The notes below the pieces were generated by a model. It saw nothing but the letters and a program-made list of their open reading frames with translations, was not told where the DNA came from and ran no database searches. From Lachnospiraceae bacterium (GTDB lineage Bacteria > Bacillota > Clostridia > Lachnospirales > Lachnospiraceae), in NCBI GenBank assembly GCA_017938145.1, contig JAGBCB010000010.1:62001-126000 (forward strand): a DNA stretch of 64,000 bases, given 5' to 3'. Positions 44,898-54,740 of the stretch are shown here, in pieces (positions within the stretch are counted from its first letter, which is position 1; every line of letters begins with the position of its first letter). Both the position numbers and the translations under genes were made by a program.

Positions 44898-45568
44898 GTA
44901 TGATTTCCAATGACTGGATGGAGGCGGTCCGTCCGGAGTTCAGTAAGCCGTATTATAAAGACTTATATACCTTTGTCAAACAGGAGTACAGCACTCATGT
45001 AGTATATCCTCCTTCCGAGGATATATTTAATGCATTTCATTTTACTCCGTTGTCAAATGTGAAGGTTGTTATTATCGGGCAGGACCCGTATCATAACGTG
45101 GGTCAGGCTCATGGGCTTTGTTTTTCTGTGCAGCCGGGTACGGAGATTCCGCCGTCCCTGGTTAATATTTATAAAGAATTGCAGGATGATTTGGGCTGTT
45201 ATATTCCGAATAACGGATATCTGGTAAAGTGGGCCGAACAGGGCGTTTTACTTCTCAATACGGTGCTTACGGTACGTGCCCATCAGGCCAATTCCCATCA
45301 GGGAAAAGGCTGGGAGCAGTTTACGGATGCGGTTATCCGGGCTGTAAATGCAAAAGAGGAACCGGTGGTATTTTTGCTTTGGGGAAGACCTGCCCAAATG
45401 AAGAAGAGTATGTTAAATAATCCGAAGCATTTGATTTTAGAAGCACCTCATCCAAGTCCGTTATCGGCGTATCGTGGTTTTTTCGGATGCAGGCATTTCA
45501 GTAAAGCCAACGAGTTTTTAAAGAGTAACAATATTGCGCCGGTAGACTGGCAAATTGAAAATATTTAA
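44894..45568 (+). CDS. ung: Uracil-DNA glycosylase
   Basis: This 224-residue enzyme has the family 1 motifs G-Q-D-P-Y-H (catalytic Asp, near residues 61-66) and H-P-S-P-L-S (near 183-188). It removes uracil from DNA as the first step of base-excision repair. It overlaps hisF by four bases (ATGA), so it rides on the hisHF transcript. Confidence 0.96.
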   Translation: MSMISNDWMEAVRPEFSKPYYKDLYTFVKQEYSTHVVYPPSEDIFNAFHFTPLSNVKVVIIGQDPYHNVGQAHGLCFSVQPGTEIPPSLVNIYKELQDDLGCYIPNNGYLVKWAEQGVLLLNTVLTVRAHQANSHQGKGWEQFTDAVIRAVNAKEEPVVFLLWGRPAQMKKSMLNNPKHLILEAPHPSPLSAYRGFFGCRHFSKANEFLKSNNIAPVDWQIENI

Positions 45569-45581
45569 AAGAGAACATACT

Positions 45582-46409
45582 ATGTATTCCAGAGTTTATG
45601 TAGAAATAACAACCCTTTGTAACCGAAACTGTACTTTTTGCCCGGGAACAAAAAGAACTCCGAAACGTCTTACTATGGAAGAGTTTCGACTTATTCTTGA
45701 TAAGCTGAAGGGTGTTACCAAATATTTATACCTTCATGTGATGGGTGAACCGTTAACCCATCCGTTGCTTCCGGAGTTTATCCGGTATGCTTCCCTGGAG
45801 GGCTTTCTTGTAAGTGTTACAACCAATGGCACATTATTAGAAAAGCGGGCAGAAGAATTACTGTCAAGCGGGGTATATAAAATAAATATTTCAGTTCACA
45901 GCTTTGAAGAAGGCAGTAATGAAGAATATCAGAACTATATTCATTCCTGCATGGAATTTGCGGATAAAGCGAGTAAAACCGGTATTTTAACGGTTCTACG
46001 CTTGTGGAATAAAGGCTACGATGAAGGAAGGAATATAAATACCCTGCAAATGCTGCAGGATTATTTTGCAGAGGAAGAGTGGAAAGCAGGGGGGAAAGGC
46101 TCCCGTATCAGAAACAAGCTTCATTTAGAATATGATGAGCGTTTTGAGTGGCCAGACATCGGAAAAGAAGATATGGGTGAGGCTGTATATTGTTACGGTC
46201 TGAAAGACCATTTTGCTGTTTTATGTGACGGAAGTATAGTTCCCTGCTGTCTTGACAGAGAAGGTGAAATTACCCTTGGTAATATTTTTTCGGATGATTT
46301 GTCAAAAATTCTTTTGGGAGAACGGGCGGAACAGATGAGGCTGGGATTCCAATGCAGAAAAGCCACGGAAGAACTATGCCGAAAGTGCGGATATGCACGA
46401 CGTTTTTAG
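45582..46409 (+). CDS. Radical SAM/SPASM-type protein
   Basis: The 275-residue protein has the radical SAM Cys motif C-N-R-N-C-T-F-C near residues 13-20. A SPASM-like Cys-rich end (C-C-L-D-R-E-G-E near residue 225 and C-R-K-C-G-Y near the C-terminus) would hold an extra iron-sulphur cluster. SPASM proteins modify peptides or enzymes, but no peptide substrate is encoded nearby. The ATG at 45582 is preferred over a TTG 27 bases earlier. It follows ung closely and ends before a terminator. Confidence 0.85.
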   Translation: MYSRVYVEITTLCNRNCTFCPGTKRTPKRLTMEEFRLILDKLKGVTKYLYLHVMGEPLTHPLLPEFIRYASLEGFLVSVTTNGTLLEKRAEELLSSGVYKINISVHSFEEGSNEEYQNYIHSCMEFADKASKTGILTVLRLWNKGYDEGRNINTLQMLQDYFAEEEWKAGGKGSRIRNKLHLEYDERFEWPDIGKEDMGEAVYCYGLKDHFAVLCDGSIVPCCLDREGEITLGNIFSDDLSKILLGERAEQMRLGFQCRKATEELCRKCGYARRF

Positions 46410-46443
46410 TAATATATACAATTATATATCGTTTTATTACCGG

Positions 46444-46472
46444 AGAGCAGATGAGTTTATCTGCTCTTTTTT
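46444..46472 (+). terminator. Terminator after the radical SAM gene
   Basis: AGAGCAGAT (46444-46452) and ATCTGCTCT (46459-46467) form a 9-bp perfect stem followed by Ts. Confidence 0.88.
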
Positions 46473-46504
46473 GATTTTTTTTTAAATTTTTTATAAAAAA
46501 CATA

Positions 46505-46532
46505 TTGAAATTTGGTAAAAAATGGATATAAT
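46505..46532 (+). promoter_or_regulatory. Promoter of spo0A
   Basis: TTGAAA (46505-46510) and TATAAT (46527-46532) are 16 bases apart. A near-0A-box, AGTCGAA (46565-46571, one mismatch from TGNCGAA), lies between promoter and start and might allow self-regulation; this is tentative. Confidence 0.6.
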
Positions 46533-46584
46533 AATATTTGTAAAGAATTTCCATATTATGACAAAGTCGAAAGGAAGAAGAAAA

Positions 46585-47379
46585 ATGGGAAAAATCAAGG
46601 TGTTAATTGCAGATGATAATTTAAGATCCGCAGGACTTATGGAAGAGGCTATTAAGAAGGATAAAGAGATAGAAGTAATCGGAAAAGCAGAAGATGGTTT
46701 GGACGCACTGGAGCAAATCCGCATCAAGGAACCGGATGTGGTTTTACTGGATTTGATTATGCCGAAGTTGGACGGCCTTGGTGTGATGGAACATGTAAAA
46801 AAAGATATTACTTTGAAAAAGGTTCCTTCTTTTATTGTCATTACAGGAATCGGACAGGAAGTAGTGACAGAAAGTGCATTTGAACTTGGTGCCAGTTATT
46901 ATATGTTAAAGCCTTTTGATTACGAGCTTGTTATCTCCAGAATCAAGCAGCTTCGCGGTGTGAGCAGTCACAGACGTGCAGAAGGAGGGTCTTCTGTTAA
47001 GGGTGGAAATGTGTTTTTAGAGCGTAATCTGGAATCGGATGTTACCAATGTAATTCATGAAATCGGTGTTCCGGCGCATATTAAAGGGTATCATTATTTG
47101 CGTGATGCCATCATGATGTCGGTAAATGATACGGAAATGCTGAATTCCATTACAAAGCAGCTGTATCCTACCATTGCAAAGCGTCATAAAACAACCCCGA
47201 GCAGAGTGGAGCGTGCCATCCGCCATGCCATTGAAGTTGCATGGAGCAGGGGCAAGATGGATACCATTGATGCATTGTTCGGCTATACCGTAAATGGTGT
47301 AAAAGGAAAGCCTACAAATTCCGAGTTTGTAGCATTAATTGCAGATAAAATCCGTTTAGAGTATAAAATGCCGATATAA
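46585..47379 (+). CDS. spo0A: Sporulation master regulator Spo0A
   Basis: The 264-residue protein has a receiver domain (Asp56 phosphorylated, in L-L-D-L-I-M-P) and the characteristic Spo0A DNA-binding domain. The latter has H[11 protein letters not shown] near residue 155 and [13 protein letters not shown] near 210. Start at 46585 with AAGGAAG upstream. In many Clostridia spo0A follows spoIVB; here it follows a radical SAM gene and a terminator. Its presence is consistent with sporulation capacity or another life-cycle switch; none of the other sporulation genes are in the window. Confidence 0.96.
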   Translation: MGKIKVLIADDNLRSAGLMEEAIKKDKEIEVIGKAEDGLDALEQIRIKEPDVVLLDLIMPKLDGLGVMEHVKKDITLKKVPSFIVITGIGQEVVTESAFELGASYYMLKPFDYELVISRIKQLRGVSSHRRAEGGSSVKGGNVFLERNLESDVTNVIHEIGVPAHIKGYHYLRDAIMMSVNDTEMLNSITKQLYPTIAKRHKTTPSRVERAIRHAIEVAWSRGKMDTIDALFGYTVNGVKGKPTNSEFVALIADKIRLEYKMPI

Positions 47380-47422
47380 GTCTTTTCAAAGAGAAAAAAA
47401 TGTGATAAAATAGGAGGAGATA

Positions 47423-47444
47423 TTGATCAAGAAAAAAATTGATC
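47423..47444 (+). repeat. Small inverted repeat in the glgA leader
   Basis: GATCAA and TTGATC arms (47425-47430 and 47439-47444) are separated by an A-rich loop, just before the glgA ribosome site. It might be a weak regulatory hairpin or operator. Confidence 0.3.
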
Positions 47445-47463
47445 TACATAAGAAGGAGGAAGT

Positions 47464-48915
47464 ATGAAAAATATTTTATTTGTTTCTTCAGAGTGTGTTC
47501 CGTTTATTAAGACCGGTGGTCTTGCGGACGTTGCAGGTGAGCTCCCAAAGTATATTGATAAAGAAAAGTATGACGTCCGTGTAATTCTTCCGAATTACCG
47601 TGCCATTCCTGAAAAATTTAAGCAGAATTTTGTATATAAAACTCATTTTTATATGGATTTAAGCTGGAGACGTCAGTATGTAGGTATTTTAGAAACCGTG
47701 GTAAACGGTGTTACCTTCTATCTGGTAGATAATGAGTATTATTTCAACGGCGACCGTCCATACGGTAACATTCATGAAGACTTAGAAAAATTTGCATTCT
47801 TCTGCTGTGCAGTATTATCTGCACTGCCATCCTTAAATTTCCGTCCTGACATCGTGCATTGTAACGACTGGCAGACCGGTCTGATTCCGGTTTATTTAAA
47901 GGATATCGACAGCTTTGCTAAGGATTCCTTCTATCACGGAATCAAGAGTATTATGACCATTCATAACTTAAAGTTCCAGGGTGTTTGGGATAAGCAGACC
48001 ATTAAAGATATGACAGGTCTTTCCGACTATTTCTTTACTCCTGACAAGTTAGAGGCATATGGCGATGCAAACTACTTAAAGGGCGGTATTGTTTATGCAG
48101 ATTATGTTACTACCGTTAGTGAAACCTATGCAGGTGAAATCCAGATGCCGTTCTACGGCGAGGGCTTAGATGGTTTAATGAGAGCCCGTAATAACAGCTT
48201 ATGCGGTATCGTAAACGGTATTGACTACAGTGAATATAATCCGGAAACAGACAAGTACATCTGGCATCCGTTTAACGCAAGCAATTTCCGTAAAGAAAAG
48301 GCTAAAAACAAGAAGGAATTACAGAAGGAGCTTGGCCTTGAAGTAGACGAAAAGAAGTTTATGGTAGGTCTTGTTTCCAGATTAACCGACCAGAAAGGTC
48401 TTGACCTGGTAGAATGCGTTATGGAAGAGCTCTGCTCCGAGGATATGCAGTTTGTTATTCTCGGTACCGGCGATCCAAAGTACGAGAACATGTTCCGTCA
48501 CTATGAATGGAAGTACCACGGAAGAGTATCCTCCAGTATTTACTACAACAACGAGAGAGCACACCGCATTTATGCTTCCTGCGACGCATTCCTTATGCCG
48601 TCCCTGTTTGAGCCTTGCGGCTTAAGCCAGTTGATGAGTATGAGATACGGTACCATTCCTATGGTTAGAGAAACCGGTGGTTTAAAAGATACGGTTGAGC
48701 CATACAATGAGTATGAAGGCACCGGTACCGGTTTTGGCTTCTGCAACTATAACGCTCATGAAATGCTCGATATGGTTCGTTATGCTAAGCATGTATATTA
48801 CAACCAGAAGAGGGAGTGGAATAAGATTGTAGACAGAGCTATGGCAAAGGATTTCTCCTGGGTAAGCTCTGCAAGAAAGTACGAAGAACTTTACGACAGG
48901 GTTCTCGGCTGGTAA
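47464..48915 (+). CDS. glgA: Glycogen synthase GlgA (ADP-glucose starch synthase family)
   Basis: The 483-residue GT5 enzyme has the N-terminal K-T-G-G-L-A-D-V substrate motif (near residue 19) and the C-terminal P-S-L-F-E-P-C-G-L catalytic stretch (near 378-386). It transfers glucose from ADP-glucose to a growing glycogen chain. GAAGGAGGAAGT precedes the start. It is separate from glgC and glgD at 7-9 kb. Confidence 0.96.
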   Translation: MKNILFVSSECVPFIKTGGLADVAGELPKYIDKEKYDVRVILPNYRAIPEKFKQNFVYKTHFYMDLSWRRQYVGILETVVNGVTFYLVDNEYYFNGDRPYGNIHEDLEKFAFFCCAVLSALPSLNFRPDIVHCNDWQTGLIPVYLKDIDSFAKDSFYHGIKSIMTIHNLKFQGVWDKQTIKDMTGLSDYFFTPDKLEAYGDANYLKGGIVYADYVTTVSETYAGEIQMPFYGEGLDGLMRARNNSLCGIVNGIDYSEYNPETDKYIWHPFNASNFRKEKAKNKKELQKELGLEVDEKKFMVGLVSRLTDQKGLDLVECVMEELCSEDMQFVILGTGDPKYENMFRHYEWKYHGRVSSSIYYNNERAHRIYASCDAFLMPSLFEPCGLSQLMSMRYGTIPMVRETGGLKDTVEPYNEYEGTGTGFGFCNYNAHEMLDMVRYAKHVYYNQKREWNKIVDRAMAKDFSWVSSARKYEELYDRVLGW

Positions 48916-48935
48916 TTTAACAAATAAAATGATAA

Positions 48936-48957
48936 GGGGATGCGAACCTGCATCCCC
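48936..48957 (+). terminator. Hairpin after glgA
   Basis: GGGGATGC (48936-48943) and GCATCCCC (48950-48957) form an 8-bp stem with a weak T tract, so termination may be partial. Confidence 0.6.
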
Positions 48958-49019
48958 TGCTTTGCGTATTATACGGTATGAGGTTTTGCACCGGAAAGTA
49001 TGCAGAAAGGAATGAAAAG

Positions 49020-50504
49020 ATGAAATTAAGTGATTTATTAACCGGTTTTTCTTACATAATCAAAAACGCAAGTGAAGATATTGAAGTTACCGAACTGGTA
49101 TTTGATTCCAGAAAACAGATTGTGCCGGGAGCGGTATTTGTATGTATCAGCGGTGCTGTGCATGACGGTCATGCATATGCGGCAGCGGCAGTAGAAGCCG
49201 GAGCTGCGGCAATTATTGCGGAGCGTGAGGTTGAAGTTGCAGAGGGAGTATGTCTTGTGGTTTGTGAAAATACCAGAGAAGCTCTTGCCTGCATGTCAGC
49301 TGCATATTTTGGCCATCCGGCAAAAGAACTGGTAACCATTGGTATTACCGGAACAAAGGGTAAAACAACTACTTCTTATATGATCCGGAATACGTTAGAA
49401 CTGGCAGGAATTAAAACCGGACTCATCGGTACCATCGAGGCAATCATCGGAGAGACCCATATCCCTTCCAACAATACCACGCCGGAGTCCTATTTTGTGC
49501 AAAAATATTTCCGTGACATGGTAAATGCGGGCTGCAAGTGCGTGGTTATGGAAGTTTCTTCCCAGGGTCTGATGTTACACCGTGTGGGAGGATTTACCTT
49601 TGATTATGGTATCTTTACCAATCTTTCCCCGGACCATATCGGTGGCAACGAACATAAGGATTTTGCGGATTACCTGCATTGCAAGAGCCTTCTGTTTAAA
49701 CAGTGTAAGGTTGGTATTGCTAATTATGATGATGAGCATATGGAAGAGGTGCTGAAAGGTCATACTTGCGAACTGGAAACCTATGGTGTGGCAGAGGGGG
49801 CAGATCTTCGGGCAGTCAATGTGGATTTACATAACAAAGAAGGGGAACTTTTAGTTTCTTATAATACGACCGGAAACATGGAAATCGAAGTAACAGTGGG
49901 TGTCCCGGGTAAATTTACCGTATATAATTCCTTAACTGCCCTTGCAGTGTGCCGTCATTTTAACATTCCTGAAAAGGTGATTAAACAGGCACTTCGCAGC
50001 GTAAAGGTTAAGGGACGTGTAGAACCTGTGGAGGTTTCCAACCGGTTTACGGTAATGATTGACTATGCCCATAATGCCATGAGCTTAAAGAGTCTGCTTA
50101 CGACGCTGGCAGACTATAATCCAAAGAGAATTGTTTCTTTGTTTGGCTGCGGTGGCAACCGTTCCAGAGACCGACGTTTTGAAATGGGTGAGATATCCTC
50201 CGAGTATGCTGATTTAACGGTAATTACAAGTGATAATCCGCGTACCGAAGATCCGCAGGCCATTATGGAAGACATTCTTACCGGTGTAAAGCGTAAAGAC
50301 GGTGAATATGTGATGATTCAGGATAGAAAAGAAGCAATCCGTTATTGCATTTTAAATGCAAAGGATGGTGATGTTATTGTGCTTGCGGGCAAGGGGCATG
50401 AGGATTATCAGGAAATCAACGGCGTAAAATATCCGATGGATGAGCGGGTGTTAATCCGTGAAATTTTAGCAGAAATGTCTGAGGAAGAGAGAAAAGCATT
50501 ATGA
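49020..50504 (+). CDS. murE: UDP-N-acetylmuramoyl-tripeptide synthetase MurE
   Basis: The 494-residue Mur ligase has an ATP loop G-T-K-G-K-T-T-T (near residue 117) and the D-N-P-R motif, which marks the meso-diaminopimelate-specific form. It adds the third residue to the peptidoglycan stem peptide. Start at 49020 behind AGAAAGG. It overlaps murF (ATGA). Confidence 0.96.
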   Translation: MKLSDLLTGFSYIIKNASEDIEVTELVFDSRKQIVPGAVFVCISGAVHDGHAYAAAAVEAGAAAIIAEREVEVAEGVCLVVCENTREALACMSAAYFGHPAKELVTIGITGTKGKTTTSYMIRNTLELAGIKTGLIGTIEAIIGETHIPSNNTTPESYFVQKYFRDMVNAGCKCVVMEVSSQGLMLHRVGGFTFDYGIFTNLSPDHIGGNEHKDFADYLHCKSLLFKQCKVGIANYDDEHMEEVLKGHTCELETYGVAEGADLRAVNVDLHNKEGELLVSYNTTGNMEIEVTVGVPGKFTVYNSLTALAVCRHFNIPEKVIKQALRSVKVKGRVEPVEVSNRFTVMIDYAHNAMSLKSLLTTLADYNPKRIVSLFGCGGNRSRDRRFEMGEISSEYADLTVITSDNPRTEDPQAIMEDILTGVKRKDGEYVMIQDRKEAIRYCILNAKDGDVIVLAGKGHEDYQEINGVKYPMDERVLIREILAEMSEEERKAL

Positions 50505-51973
50505 TTCCTGTAAAGGTAGAACAACTGGTGGCGGCTGTTGGCGGAAAATTGCTGACGGGCAGCGGCAACCGGCTTATTAAAGACGTTATTATAGACTCCA
50601 GGGAAAAAGCGGAGGACTCCTTATTTGTGCCGATTATCGGGGAGAAGACCGATGGTCATAAGTATGTTGCCGGAGCCCTTGCTAGCGGAGCAAAAACATT
50701 ATTTATGCAAAAAGAAAGTGCCTATAAAGAAGAAATCCTTTCTCTGGCAAAAGATGCAGAGGCTTGCGTGGTTGCAGTGGAAGATACGGTGTCGGCATTA
50801 CAGAATTTTGCTGCTTGGTACCGCAACCAATTTGAACTTCCTGTAGTAGGAATTACAGGAAGTGTCGGTAAAACTACCACAAAAGAAATGATTTCTGCAG
50901 CCTTGGAAACAGAGAAAAAGGTGTTAAAAACCATCGGCAACAAAAACAGCCAGATTGGTCTTCCTCTTATGATGTTTTATCTGGATGATTCCTACGATAT
51001 TGCGATCATTGAAATGGGCATGAGTGAAGTTGGCGAAATGAAAAACCTGACGGCGGTAGCCCGTCCGGAATGTGCGGTTATGACAAACATCGGTGTGGCC
51101 CACATTGCCCAGCTTGGCTCCAAAGAAAATATCCGTAAGGAAAAACTGAATATTATCAACGAATTTGATAAAAAGTCTGTGTTATTTGTTAACGGAAATG
51201 ATACATTGCTTAACAATATAGCCACAGAAATAACACAGAAATCCATTACAATGGATTGTGATGAAGCATCCCGTGCGGTTTTAAAAGACACGAAAGCGCT
51301 TACCTACGGTATTTCCACAGCAGAAGAATTTGACATTTCTGCCGTGGATTTGGTTACCGGTGGCAGCGGTATCGGATTTACTGCGGTTATTAATGCAGAG
51401 GGTACCATACAGAAGGTTCCGGTACAGTTGAAGGTATATGGCAACCATAATGTTATGAATGCCCTGGCAGCCCTGGCAGTGGCGATGCACTACGGAATTT
51501 CTCCGGAAAAGGCGGCAGAAGGCCTGGCAGAATACGAGCCGATTGCCATGCGCGGACAAATTAAAACCGTAAACGGAATTACTTGGATTGACGATACTTA
51601 TAATGCCAGCCCGGATTCCATGAAGAGCGGGGCACAGGTAATGCTTTCTCTGGAAGGTAAACGTCACATTGCGGTATTTGCCGATGTGTTAGAGCTTGGT
51701 GAGGCCTCTGAGCAGCTTCACAGGGAAGTGGGAGCTTTCCTGGCAACGCTTACGGAACAGGGCAGAACAACCGATATCCTCGTGACGGTGGGCACCCAGG
51801 CGGCATTTATTGCGGACGAAGCAAAGAAGCAGGGAATAAAGCAGGCTGTTTCTTTTGCATCAAATGCAGAAGCAACCGAATTTTTGAAACAAACACTTAC
51901 TGCTGGAGACGTGGTTTTAGTTAAGGGATCCCGCGGTATGCATACCGAAGAAATTGTAAAAGCATTTATTTAA
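50501..51973 (+). CDS. murF: UDP-N-acetylmuramoyl-tripeptide-D-alanyl-D-alanine ligase MurF
   Basis: The 490-residue Mur ligase has G-S-V-G-K-T-T-T near residue 121 and the N-A-S-P-D-S-M motif near 368. It adds D-Ala-D-Ala to complete the stem pentapeptide. The start overlaps the murE stop by four bases, so the two are coupled. Confidence 0.96.
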   Translation: MIPVKVEQLVAAVGGKLLTGSGNRLIKDVIIDSREKAEDSLFVPIIGEKTDGHKYVAGALASGAKTLFMQKESAYKEEILSLAKDAEACVVAVEDTVSALQNFAAWYRNQFELPVVGITGSVGKTTTKEMISAALETEKKVLKTIGNKNSQIGLPLMMFYLDDSYDIAIIEMGMSEVGEMKNLTAVARPECAVMTNIGVAHIAQLGSKENIRKEKLNIINEFDKKSVLFVNGNDTLLNNIATEITQKSITMDCDEASRAVLKDTKALTYGISTAEEFDISAVDLVTGGSGIGFTAVINAEGTIQKVPVQLKVYGNHNVMNALAALAVAMHYGISPEKAAEGLAEYEPIAMRGQIKTVNGITWIDDTYNASPDSMKSGAQVMLSLEGKRHIAVFADVLELGEASEQLHREVGAFLATLTEQGRTTDILVTVGTQAAFIADEAKKQGIKQAVSFASNAEATEFLKQTLTAGDVVLVKGSRGMHTEEIVKAFI

Positions 51974-52001
51974 TTATTTAAGATACAAAGGTGGTGAAAC
52001 G

Positions 52002-54233
52002 GTGTTATATGCAGATATCATCGTGGATATATCCCATGAAAGCTTAGACAAAACATATCAGTATAAAATACCGGAGCACCTGACAGAGCAGGTAAAGGTA
52101 GGGCTTCCGGCGGATATTACCTTCGGAAGCGGAAACCGTCATTTAACCGGATATATTGTTGGGCTTTCTGATAAACCTAAAATCGAAGAACACCGCATTA
52201 AAGAAATCGAAGGTCTTGTGGAAAAGGGAATTGCCATTGAATCCCGGATGATTACTTTGGCCCATTGGATGAAGGAAAACTTCGGTGGCACTATGAATGA
52301 TGCCCTGCGGACGGTTCTTTCCGTGAAAAAAAGTGTTAAGCCGGTGGAAAAAAAGCAGATTGCCCTGGCGGTAGACAGAGAAACTGCAGAAAAATTGCTG
52401 AAAGAGTATGCCAGAAAGCATAATGTGGCAAGGGCAAGACTGATAAAAGAATTACTTACCTATCAGCCGATTCCCAAAGAACTGGTTACCGGAAAACTAA
52501 ATGTTTCCGGAGCAACCTTAAAGGCTTTGGAGGAACAAAATATCATCACTACACTTGTAGAAGAAGTGTACCGGACTGCCTCGGGTAAAAATTATATAAA
52601 TTCTACAAGGGTAGTATTAAACGAGAACCAGCAAAAGATATGTGATACCATATGTAAAGACTATGATAACGGGCTCCGGAACACCTATTTAATTCATGGT
52701 GTTACCGGCAGCGGAAAAACCGAAGTTTATTTACAGACCATAGAACATATTGTGGCGAAAGGCCGTCAGGTAATCGTCCTGATTCCCGAGATTGCCCTGA
52801 CTTATCAGACGGTGCGCCGTTTTACGGAGCGGTTTGGTAACCGGGTAGCATTCCTTCATTCCAGACTTTCCATGGGAGAGCGTTACGACCAGTACCGCCT
52901 GGCAAAAGAAGGAAAGCTGGACATCATGATTGGTCCCCGTTCGGCACTATTTACGCCTTTTGAAAACTTAGGCGCAATCGTTATTGATGAAGAACATGAG
53001 TCTTCCTACAAAAGCGAACAGGTGCCAAAGTATCATGCCCGGGAAACAGCCATTCAGCTTGCGCAGATGACTGACTCCTGTGTGATTTTAGGCTCGGCAA
53101 CCCCATCTTTGGAATCCTATGAGCGGGCACAGCAGGGAGAATATGTGCTACTGGAATTAAAGCAGAGGGCAAAAAATGCCAAACTCCCGGAAGTAGAAAT
53201 CGTAGATTTAAAAGAAGAAATGGCGGCAAAGAACCGGTCCATGTTCAGCCGGGCGCTTCAACAAGAGATGGCGGAGCGGCTTATTCGGGGAGAACAGACT
53301 ATGCTGTTTTTAAACCGCAGAGGTTATTCCGGTTCGGTGTCCTGCAGAAGCTGCGGTAAACCGATTATGTGTCCCCATTGTTCGGTTTCCTTAACCCTGC
53401 ATTACGATCAGACGTTACATTGCCACTACTGTGGGCATACTGTTCCATTGCCGGATAAATGTCCGGAGTGCGGCTCCCCATATATTGCGGCATTCGGTAC
53501 CGGTACCCAAAAAGTAGAAGAAGCAGTAAAAAAGCTGTTTCCGCAAGCCAGAGTCCTTCGTATGGATGCTGACACCACCAAAGAAAAAGAAAGTTACGAA
53601 AAAATCTTGTCATCCTTTGCCAATGAAGGAGCAGATATTTTAGTCGGTACCCAAATGATTGTAAAGGGACATGATTTTCCGAAGGTTACGTTGGTAGGAA
53701 TTATTGCGGCAGATTTATCCTTAAATGTGTCGGACTACCGGTCTTCGGAACGGACATTCCAGCTTCTTGCCCAGGCGGCAGGCCGTGCCGGAAGAGATGA
53801 GCTTCCGGGTAAGGTAATTATCCAGACCTACCAGCCGGAGCATTACAGTATTACCACGGCGGCAAAAGAAGACTATTCCGGATTTTTCCGTCAGGAAATG
53901 TCTTTTCGTAAAATGATGAAATATCCGCCTAAGGCTCATATTCTTGCGGTACTCTGTATCGGTCGGGATGAGGCTAGAACAGAGCAGTTTTGCGGCCGGG
54001 TAGCTTTGGCTGCCAAGCAGTATGCAAAAGAGCATGCAGGGGAATATGTGGCGGTTATCGGACCGACAAAGGCAAGTGTAGCAAAAAGTAATGATTTTTT
54101 TAGAAATTTAATCTATATAAAAGCCGATAATTATGATATACTAACTAAGTTGGCATCTGTACTGGATGCATTCCGTGAACAGGATAAAACAATAATTCTG
54201 CAAATGGATTTTGATCCGATGGGCAGTTATTAA
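52002..54233 (+). CDS. priA: Primosomal replication protein N' (PriA helicase)
   Basis: The 743-residue helicase has the Walker A motif G-V-T-G-S-G-K-T, a Walker B D-E-E-H and, between the helicase lobes, the PriA zinc-binding region with paired CxxC motifs (C-R-S-C, C-P-H-C, C-H-Y-C, C-P-E-C). PriA restarts stalled replication forks. The start is GTG at 52002 behind AAAGGTGG. It opens the conserved block that runs to thiN. Confidence 0.97.
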   Translation: MLYADIIVDISHESLDKTYQYKIPEHLTEQVKVGLPADITFGSGNRHLTGYIVGLSDKPKIEEHRIKEIEGLVEKGIAIESRMITLAHWMKENFGGTMNDALRTVLSVKKSVKPVEKKQIALAVDRETAEKLLKEYARKHNVARARLIKELLTYQPIPKELVTGKLNVSGATLKALEEQNIITTLVEEVYRTASGKNYINSTRVVLNENQQKICDTICKDYDNGLRNTYLIHGVTGSGKTEVYLQTIEHIVAKGRQVIVLIPEIALTYQTVRRFTERFGNRVAFLHSRLSMGERYDQYRLAKEGKLDIMIGPRSALFTPFENLGAIVIDEEHESSYKSEQVPKYHARETAIQLAQMTDSCVILGSATPSLESYERAQQGEYVLLELKQRAKNAKLPEVEIVDLKEEMAAKNRSMFSRALQQEMAERLIRGEQTMLFLNRRGYSGSVSCRSCGKPIMCPHCSVSLTLHYDQTLHCHYCGHTVPLPDKCPECGSPYIAAFGTGTQKVEEAVKKLFPQARVLRMDADTTKEKESYEKILSSFANEGADILVGTQMIVKGHDFPKVTLVGIIAADLSLNVSDYRSSERTFQLLAQAAGRAGRDELPGKVIIQTYQPEHYSITTAAKEDYSGFFRQEMSFRKMMKYPPKAHILAVLCIGRDEARTEQFCGRVALAAKQYAKEHAGEYVAVIGPTKASVAKSNDFFRNLIYIKADNYDILTKLASVLDAFREQDKTIILQMDFDPMGSY

Positions 54234-54260
54234 AATACGAAATATCAGGAGGAAACTATT

Positions 54261-54740
54261 ATGGCAATCAGAAATATCAGAACTTACGGCGACAGCTGTC
54301 TTACCAAGGAGTGTAAGCCGGTAAAGGAAATGAACCGTAAACTGGAAGTTTTAATTGAAGATATGTTAGATACGATGTATGATGCAAACGGTGTTGGGCT
54401 TGCAGCTCCCCAGGTTGGCATCTTAAAGCAGGTGGTGGTGATTGACATATCTGCAGACGGCGATTCTCCGATTGTGTTAATCAATCCGGAAATTATTGAG
54501 ATGGACGGCGAGCAGACTGGTGAAGAAGGCTGTCTTAGTGTGCCGGGTAAGTCCGGTGTGGTTACCAGACCAAATTATGTAAAAGTAAAGGCACTGGATG
54601 AAAACATGGAAGAAGTAATTTATGAAGGCACAGAGCTTTTAGCCAGAGCTTTTTGCCATGAAATCGACCACCTGCACGGAATCGTATATGTTTCTAAAGC
54701 AGAGGGCGGAATCCACGATGTAGCAAGGGGCGATGAATAA
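54261..54740 (+). CDS. def: Peptide deformylase
   Basis: The 159-residue metalloenzyme has the three motifs G-V-G-L-A-A-P-Q, E-E-G-C-L-S and H-E-I-D-H-L, holding the metal through Cys and two His. It removes the N-terminal formyl group from new proteins. It overlaps fmt by one base and AGGAGGAAAC precedes the start. Confidence 0.97.
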   Translation: MAIRNIRTYGDSCLTKECKPVKEMNRKLEVLIEDMLDTMYDANGVGLAAPQVGILKQVVVIDISADGDSPIVLINPEIIEMDGEQTGEEGCLSVPGKSGVVTRPNYVKVKALDENMEEVIYEGTELLARAFCHEIDHLHGIVYVSKAEGGIHDVARGDE